Of a stretch of 10,795 bases of DNA, positions 6,426 to 10,795 are shown in pieces. The position numbers were made by a program, and so were the translations under genes. Below the pieces are notes generated by a model that saw nothing but the letters and a program-made list of their open reading frames with translations, did not search any database and was not told the origin of the DNA. Origin of the DNA: Deltaproteobacteria bacterium (lineage in GTDB: Bacteria > Desulfobacterota > Desulfobacteria > Desulfobacterales > JAUVGT01); contig JAUVGT010000148.1 of the NCBI GenBank assembly GCA_030593645.1, forward strand, positions 1 through 10,795. Reading direction: 5' to 3'. Positions within the stretch are counted from its first letter, which is position 1, and each line of letters starts with the position of its first letter.

Positions 6426-6433
6426 CCGGCCTT
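6395..6433 (+). terminator. Hairpin between converging genes, possible weak terminator
   Basis: AAGGCCG (6395-6401) pairs with CGGCCTT (6427-6433), continues past one A-C mismatch with TTATG/CATAA (6403-6407, 6421-6425), and has a 13-nt loop. Only a short CTGTTT follows, so termination is plausible but weak. It sits between the Nudix gene and the converging secreted-protein gene. Confidence 0.4.
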
Positions 6434-6450
6434 CTGTTTAACCCGGCATA

Positions 6451-6972
6451 TTAAAAATGCCTGCGTTTACTCCTATTCTTTTTTTTTGACCAGTATGGTT
6501 CATGATCACAATACGTTCTGTGGTATCTGCAGTATGAGTAGGAGTAATACCGCTTATTGTGACGATAAGACTTATGTTTTTTATCGGTCTGATACCGTTT
6601 ATCATGTCTATCTGAATAATAATCCTGCTTAGGGTGCCGGTTTCTTTTATAATCCCAGTCCCTGCCATCACTATAATGGTTATCGTTCCGATGTTTTTTA
6701 TACTTCCTGTCGTCATAATAATGCTTATCGTTCTGTTTTTTCTTATACTTCCTGTCATCATAAGAATTGTCACGCTTAGGCCGTTCTTTATTATACACGA
6801 CTTTCGGAATCGGAGGGAACGGCGGGATCAGGAAAGGCGGTAAAGGTGGATGTACCACCGGTATTTCAATCAACACTTTTTTCATTTTATGTATCGAACC
6901 TGCTGATACCGAAGAGACTGCAAAAATAATGCTTAAGATTGCTATTAGTAATACCATAAGATTTTTTTTCAT
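6451..6972 (-). CDS. Small secreted Tyr/Lys/Arg/His-rich repeat protein
   Basis: The 173-residue product starts with a clear signal peptide (MKKNLMVLLIAILSIIFAV, then SSVSA followed by G, a likely cleavage near residue 24). A Pro-rich hydrophobic stretch follows (HPPLPPFLIPPFPPIPK), then about 110 residues that are almost only Tyr, Lys, Arg, His, Asp, Asn and Ser. Within these, a 15-residue unit (DDRKYKKKQNDKHYY) is repeated in tandem; the DNA shows the same 45-bp period at about 6673-6761. The mature protein is strongly basic and predicted disordered. A strong AAAGGAGG site lies just upstream of the ATG at 6972. Such proteins may bind polyanions or the cell surface, or metals through His/Asp, but no function is recognised. 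It has no close partner; it converges on the Nudix gene. Confidence 0.8.
   Translation of the reverse strand: MKKNLMVLLIAILSIIFAVSSVSAGSIHKMKKVLIEIPVVHPPLPPFLIPPFPPIPKVVYNKERPKRDNSYDDRKYKKKQNDKHYYDDRKYKKHRNDNHYSDGRDWDYKRNRHPKQDYYSDRHDKRYQTDKKHKSYRHNKRYYSYSYCRYHRTYCDHEPYWSKKKNRSKRRHF
6673..6761 (-). repeat. 45-bp tandem repeat (two diverged units) inside the secreted protein gene
   Basis: Plus-strand units beginning ATAATGGTTATCGTTC (6673) and ATAATGCTTATCGTTC (6718) repeat with a 45-bp period and share the stretch TATACTTCCTGTC(G/A)TCAT. They encode the duplicated 15-residue DDRKYKK unit. Confidence 0.65.
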
Positions 6973-7260
6973 TTTTCTACCTCCTTTAATTTATCAGATT
7001 AAATTCATGCTCGTTTCTGATGTTTTAGTGAAGCAGACGCCTGCGGTTATGGAATAGTCTACAAAATATTCTAATCTTGTTAACATTTCGTTGTTTTGGG
7101 TAAAATAATATACTATATAGTTTGTTATTTCAGATAGTTTGATTTTTTTTCGGATAAGGAAAGGGAAAGAATATTTATTAATATGCAGGGCATTTTAACA
7201 GTATTTTCACAAAGATGATATGTATAATGTGAATTATTCTACAGGAAGGAGGTTTTGGAA
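6973..7260. other. 288-bp intergenic stretch, AT-rich, with a 28-bp dyad
   Basis: Between two minus-strand genes. It holds the ribosome site of the secreted-protein gene (TAAAGGAGG, about 6977-6986) and an AT-rich dyad at 7103-7130: AAATAA and TTATTT arms around the perfect palindrome ACTATATAGT (7112-7121), with 12 of 14 pairs matching. I see no convincing gene, no terminator for the SGNH gene, and no consensus promoter I would defend. Confidence 0.4.
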
Positions 7261-8664
7261 TCACTTCGAACGGTTTAGTCGCTGATGTAAAAGTTCCGCG
7301 ACTGCTTCGTGTCCTTCAGGAGACCAATGCTGATCGTAGGTAAAATAGGCCTGTATACCCTTTGTGATTGCATCTCTCAGCACCCCGGTTGTTGAAATAA
7401 ACGTTATATTGTTTTGCAGACAGTACTCCCTTATGATATCTTCTTTATTTTCAATATTTTCATAGAATTTCTTTTTTGTTTCTTCTCCCGCCGGAAGATT
7501 CTTTATTTTAAAGGACAAATAATCCCGTAATTTCTCTGCTTCAATCCGTTCTTTTATCAGTGGCATAATCGCATGAGACTTTTCAGGGGCATAGACCACC
7601 AGAAAATCCATTTTATTTTTCTTACATATCCCGGACAATTTTTTAATGGCTAAAAAAGCTGTAATACAACCCTTTGAAACTTTAAATGATTCCTTATCAT
7701 CGTAGTGTTTTATGATTTTTCTGAGTTCAAAGGCATAATACTTGGAGTTGCCGGTCTCAGGTATCATCGCGGGAAGCCAGGAAAATATGTTCTCATTCGC
7801 CGGCGGGACTTTATCATTACGATTGTTAATTGAAAAAATATGAATCAATATTCTTTTGAGTGTATAGCGCAGGTAAAAGCTTTTTATGTAAGCCCTGATC
7901 CGATTTTTTATTGAGCTCTCTTTCTTGATCCTTGTTACAAGTTCTCCTTTTCCCTTAAAATCATTGCCCTCATAAATCATGCAGCATACCAGTTTTGGAG
8001 AAAGAGAAATCCCAAACTTTTCAAATGTTTCAACATATGTTGATGGATTTCCACCGGACATTCCAAGATTATAAAGCTCTTTACCGCTTTTTTTTGCGTA
8101 CAATGAAGGCCATGACTGATCATCGGAAACACTTGAACCCTCAGCAAATGAATCTCCAAGCACCAGGACTTCACAATTTTTATATTTTTTCTTATTTCGA
8201 AAACCAAGCTCATCTATGGTTAAAGTATATGGTACGTCGGGATATCCTTTGGGTGTATACGGATAAGAATATTCTGTTATTGGATTATCTTTAAAAACAC
8301 CAGCCAGTTTTTGACCCGGAGGCCGGTGATAAATATTATTTGTTTGAACATATCTCGGTGTTTTGATTATACGGGCAGCGATATCAATAACGATGGTCCC
8401 AATGAACAATCCGATACTAATACTGATGATACCGAAAATTTTATCTCTTCTTTTGTTTTTATCCCCTAAATATAGATATAGAAAAGCACAGGAAAGAATG
8501 AACAAAAATAGAAGAGCAGAAAAATGGTCCACAGAATAACGTGTCAGCAGCACATCGCGCTGCTGGGCAACCAGGTAATTAACCCGGCTCGGAATGATCC
8601 AGCATACAGTATTAATGATGACCAGAATGGTGATAAAAAATATCTTTTTTTGTTTTTCAGGCAT
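7261..8664 (-). CDS. Membrane-anchored SGNH/GDSL hydrolase-like protein
   Basis: From the ATG at 8664 the protein has 467 residues. Three N-terminal membrane helices are visible at about 8-25, 47-67 and 77-96; the rest is probably extracytoplasmic. SGNH blocks are present in order: GDSFAEG with Ser172 as nucleophile, NLGMSGGNP (block II-like Gly), G233-N234-D235, and a C-terminal D444-Q-H446-W-SPEGH that would supply the catalytic Asp and His. Proteins of this layout add or remove acyl groups, often O-acetyl, on glycans. The ATG lies 2 nt after the stop of the carbamoyltransferase, which suggests translational coupling. A TTG at 8694 is an alternative start overlapping that gene by 28 nt; its Shine-Dalgarno is too close, so I prefer the ATG. 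The role is likely to modify or handle the same product as the carbamoyltransferase; substrate unknown. Confidence 0.85.
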   Translation of the reverse strand: MPEKQKKIFFITILVIINTVCWIIPSRVNYLVAQQRDVLLTRYSVDHFSALLFLFILSCAFLYLYLGDKNKRRDKIFGIISISIGLFIGTIVIDIAARIIKTPRYVQTNNIYHRPPGQKLAGVFKDNPITEYSYPYTPKGYPDVPYTLTIDELGFRNKKKYKNCEVLVLGDSFAEGSSVSDDQSWPSLYAKKSGKELYNLGMSGGNPSTYVETFEKFGISLSPKLVCCMIYEGNDFKGKGELVTRIKKESSIKNRIRAYIKSFYLRYTLKRILIHIFSINNRNDKVPPANENIFSWLPAMIPETGNSKYYAFELRKIIKHYDDKESFKVSKGCITAFLAIKKLSGICKKNKMDFLVVYAPEKSHAIMPLIKERIEAEKLRDYLSFKIKNLPAGEETKKKFYENIENKEDIIREYCLQNNITFISTTGVLRDAITKGIQAYFTYDQHWSPEGHEAVAELLHQRLNRSK

Positions 8665-8666
8665 CC

Positions 8667-10544
8667 CTAATCTAAAATAAACTGGCTGCGCCAATCTTCC
8701 TTATCTTCATAGTTCGGCTGGCCTTCCTTTTTAAACAGGAAATTGTTTATCACAAGATAATCCATATCTGTTCTCATGAAACAAACATAAGCGTCTTTGG
8801 GGGTACAAACAATGGGTTCTCCCCTTACATTGAAACTGGTATTTACAAGCAGACCGCATCCGGTCAATTTCTTAAACGCAGCAATTAAGGACCAATACTT
8901 ATCATTTAACTCTTTATGCACGGTCTGAATCCTCGCGGAAAAATCTACATGAGTCACCGCCGGAATATCGGATCGCACCTGGTAAAGTCTTTTATACATC
9001 TCCATCTCATCATAATTTTCCGGCATTGCATTTATATGCGTCTTGCGGAGAGGGACAACCAGCTGCATGTAAGGAGAATAGCTTTTATCACACACAAAAT
9101 AGTCATCCGCATTTTCAGCCAGTACTGAAGGCGCAAACGGTCTGAAACCTTCCCGGTATTTGATTTTGAGATTCAGTCGTTTCTGCATTTCAGGATCTCT
9201 CGGATCCCCAAGAATACTCCGATTACCCAGTGCCCTGGGGCCCCACTCCATCCTGCCTTGAAACCATCCAAATATTTTCCCTTTTGAGATCCGTACTGCT
9301 ACATCTTTAATGAGCTCATCAAAATGCTCATAATACTGATACACTGCGTTATATTTTCGTATGATCCGCTTGACACTTCGGTCTGTGAATTCAGGGCCAA
9401 GATATGTGCCCTGCATTTTATCATAAACATTTTCATCAACGCTTCGATCTTTATTCAGCCAGATATGCCACCCCGCATAGGCGGCGCCGAGAGCGCCCCC
9501 AGCGTCTCCGGCTGCGGGCTGTACCCATATATCTTTAAAAATTCCGCTCTTAACCAGTTTCCCGTTCGCGACACAGTTTAATGCAACCCCCCCTGCCAAA
9601 ACAAGGTTATCCGCCCCTGTCAGACTTTTTGCTGTTTTTGCGAGCCTTAAAATAATCACTTCAGCAGTCTGCTGAATTGCAAGCGCCATATCCATATATT
9701 CCTGGCTGAATGCGCTTTCCGGCTCTCTTTTTGGAATGCCGAACAGGTCTTCCCATTTTTTCTCATCACACATGGTAAGGCCTGTGGCATAATTAAAATA
9801 TTCCATATTCAAAAGCAGGGAGCCGTCTTCTCTTAAATCCAAGAGTTGATCGAATATAATTTTCTTATATTTTTCAACCCGCTTTGAAGACATATTGCCG
9901 TATGGTGCAAGCCCCATGAGCTTATATTCACCGCTGTTTACGCGAAACCCGCAATAATAAGTAAATGTAGAATATAAAAGTCCCAAAGAATGCGGAAATG
10001 AAAGTTCATGAATTATTTTTATTTTGTTTTTTTCACCCATTCCGATCGTTGTGGTTGCCCATTCCCCTACCCCGTCTATGGTGAGAATGGCCGCTTTTTC
10101 GAATGGCGATGGATAATATGCGCTTGCCGCGTGGGACAGATGATGCTCCGGGAAAAGTAAAAGAGGTTTTTTTAAGAGTGGACCTTTATTTACTTTTTCA
10201 AGATCTTTCATCAGCATATTTTTCATAAAAAGTTTTTCTTTTACCCACACAGGAATGGCGGATAAAAAACTGATTAACCCGGATGGCGCGTAGGCATGAT
10301 ATGTTTCCAGGAGACGCTCAAATTTAATATATGGTTTATCATAAAAAACCACGGCAGTCAGATCTGAAAGTCTGATTCCGGTATCCTCAAGGACAAAGGA
10401 AGCCGCATGAACAGGAAATGAAGAATCATGTTTTTTACGGGTAAATCTTTCTTCATGAGCTGCCGCGATAATTTCACCGTCTATAATGAGTGCTGCCGCG
10501 CTGTCATGATAAAATGCGGATAATCCGAGTATTGCTTCAGTCAT
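8667..10544 (-). CDS. NodU/CmcH/TobZ-family O-carbamoyltransferase
   Basis: The 625 residues match the family length. The N-terminal Kae1-like domain starts ILGLSAFYHDSAAALI. It carries H134 and H138 in HHLSHAASAYY, D157 in IDGVGEW, and an Asp near 347 in AAGDAGGALG. The His-x3-His and +19 Asp spacing equals that of the iron-binding residues known in TobZ. LAGGVALNC is the nucleotide-binding segment. The C-terminal YrdC-like domain has EWGPRALGNRS, GFRPFAPS and NTSFNVRGEPIV. Such enzymes make carbamoyl-adenylate from carbamoyl phosphate and ATP and transfer the carbamoyl group to a hydroxyl of a sugar or other small molecule, in the cytoplasm. The start ATG is 13 nt after the DUF5989-type gene, and the SGNH gene follows by 2 nt, so the three form one operon. 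All key residues appear intact. The acceptor cannot be told from sequence. Confidence 0.95.
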   Translation of the reverse strand: MTEAILGLSAFYHDSAAALIIDGEIIAAAHEERFTRKKHDSSFPVHAASFVLEDTGIRLSDLTAVVFYDKPYIKFERLLETYHAYAPSGLISFLSAIPVWVKEKLFMKNMLMKDLEKVNKGPLLKKPLLLFPEHHLSHAASAYYPSPFEKAAILTIDGVGEWATTTIGMGEKNKIKIIHELSFPHSLGLLYSTFTYYCGFRVNSGEYKLMGLAPYGNMSSKRVEKYKKIIFDQLLDLREDGSLLLNMEYFNYATGLTMCDEKKWEDLFGIPKREPESAFSQEYMDMALAIQQTAEVIILRLAKTAKSLTGADNLVLAGGVALNCVANGKLVKSGIFKDIWVQPAAGDAGGALGAAYAGWHIWLNKDRSVDENVYDKMQGTYLGPEFTDRSVKRIIRKYNAVYQYYEHFDELIKDVAVRISKGKIFGWFQGRMEWGPRALGNRSILGDPRDPEMQKRLNLKIKYREGFRPFAPSVLAENADDYFVCDKSYSPYMQLVVPLRKTHINAMPENYDEMEMYKRLYQVRSDIPAVTHVDFSARIQTVHKELNDKYWSLIAAFKKLTGCGLLVNTSFNVRGEPIVCTPKDAYVCFMRTDMDYLVINNFLFKKEGQPNYEDKEDWRSQFILD

Positions 10545-10557
10545 ATCAATCCAATTT

Positions 10558-10707
10558 TTAAAATAGAGTATAAATAAATGGCGCTATAGCGCTGCCGCTT
10601 GTCATTATAATCAATGTTCCGAAGAGCAGCAGTGTAATAATGATGGGTAAAAGCCAGTACTTTTTTCTGGTTTTCATGAATCCCCACAAGTCTATTAAAA
10701 AATCCAT
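10558..10707 (-). CDS. DUF5989-type small membrane protein of the carbamoyltransferase cassette
   Basis: This 49-residue gene reads MDFLIDLWGFMKTRKKYWLL, a single membrane helix (about residues 18-36), and a conserved-looking end SGSAIAPFIYTLF. That pattern (basic KTRKKYW before the helix, GSAIAPFIYTLF at the end) is what I recall for DUF5989 proteins, which commonly sit beside NodU-type carbamoyltransferases. AAGGA stands about 10 nt upstream of the ATG at 10707. It ends 13 nt before the carbamoyltransferase start. Small genes of this sort (with SxtJ-like proteins) accompany the carbamoyltransferase in saxitoxin-type clusters. Function is unknown; a membrane tether or a subunit of a carbamoylation complex is an inference. 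A longer open frame over the same DNA (10541-10753) lacks these features. Confidence 0.85.
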   Translation of the reverse strand: MDFLIDLWGFMKTRKKYWLLPIIITLLLFGTLIIMTSGSAIAPFIYTLF

Positions 10708-10795
10708 CTGATTTCTTCCTTTTTAATTCATAAAATAAAAACCCGGGCTCCATCTCATGCAGGGGTAAATCCGTGTGTTCGCCCAGTATAATCTA
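10708..10795. other. Unassigned right edge upstream of the DUF5989-type gene
   Basis: These 88 bases contain the ribosome site of the small membrane protein and about 70 bp of unassigned sequence. One minus-strand frame stays open from the edge to a TAA near 10724 (ending SPGFYFMN) and could be the tail of a further cassette gene, but I recognise nothing in it and see no clear promoter. Confidence 0.25.

Noticed and set aside
6634..7057. Two plus-strand frames (6634-6843, 6767-7057)
   Set aside because: They are antisense to the repeat-rich secreted-protein gene; their hydrophobic look is a by-product of reading Tyr/Lys/His codons backwards.
10541..10753. 70-codon minus-strand frame over the DUF5989-type gene
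   Set aside because: It has no clear ribosome site or family pattern, and the 49-codon frame at 10558-10707 explains the DNA better.
1..10795. CRISPR arrays, tRNA or rRNA genes
   Set aside because: No regularly spaced repeats, cloverleaf or rRNA-like stretches were seen on reading both strands by eye.

Overview
The window looks like chromosomal DNA of an anaerobic, probably sulfate-reducing, Desulfobacterota bacterium (Desulfobacteraceae-like). The reasons are a tungsten-type aldehyde:ferredoxin oxidoreductase (AOR) with a four-cluster ferredoxin partner, moderately AT-rich DNA, and a short inverted-repeat element whose ends (TCGTAAAAAGTC type) I associate from memory with that group. This assignment is inference, not proof.

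Region 1 (1-3746) is a redox locus. A partial IclR-family regulator (minus strand, 446 to the window edge) is divergent from a three-gene operon: a 91-residue zinc-ribbon protein, an AOR-family tungstoenzyme and a ferredoxin with sixteen cluster cysteines. The operon ends at a good intrinsic terminator. A converging MoaD/ThiS-type protein ending in Gly-Gly could serve pterin-cofactor synthesis for the AOR. The iclR/operon gap holds two outward-facing promoters. Each is followed, at about the same distance, by one copy of the 16-bp dyad GTTCAYCATAWWGAAC, the best candidate here for the IclR operator.

Region 2 (3747-6450) starts with a stand-alone radical-SAM-like protein (470 aa). Its cluster motif is non-canonical, and it is preceded by an 11-codon in-frame leader ending TGA directly before its ATG. 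Then come a GC-rich nested hairpin and a 188-bp MITE-like element with 20-bp terminal inverted repeats and an AATAAT direct repeat. A Nudix hydrolase of the ADP-ribose pyrophosphatase type follows. Overlapping its stop is the start of a HAD-family phosphatase that ends after 33 codons, a gene remnant.

Region 3 (6451-7260) carries a small secreted protein, very rich in Tyr/Lys/Arg/His/Asp with a 15-residue tandem repeat, and a 288-bp intergenic stretch with an AT-rich 28-bp dyad.

Region 4 (7261-10795, minus strand) is a tightly packed cassette: a 49-residue membrane protein of the DUF5989 type, a NodU/CmcH/TobZ-type O-carbamoyltransferase, and a membrane-anchored SGNH hydrolase-like protein. 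The order suggests carbamoylation in the cytoplasm coupled to an export or surface-modification step. The substrate cannot be told from the sequence. The cassette probably continues beyond the right edge.
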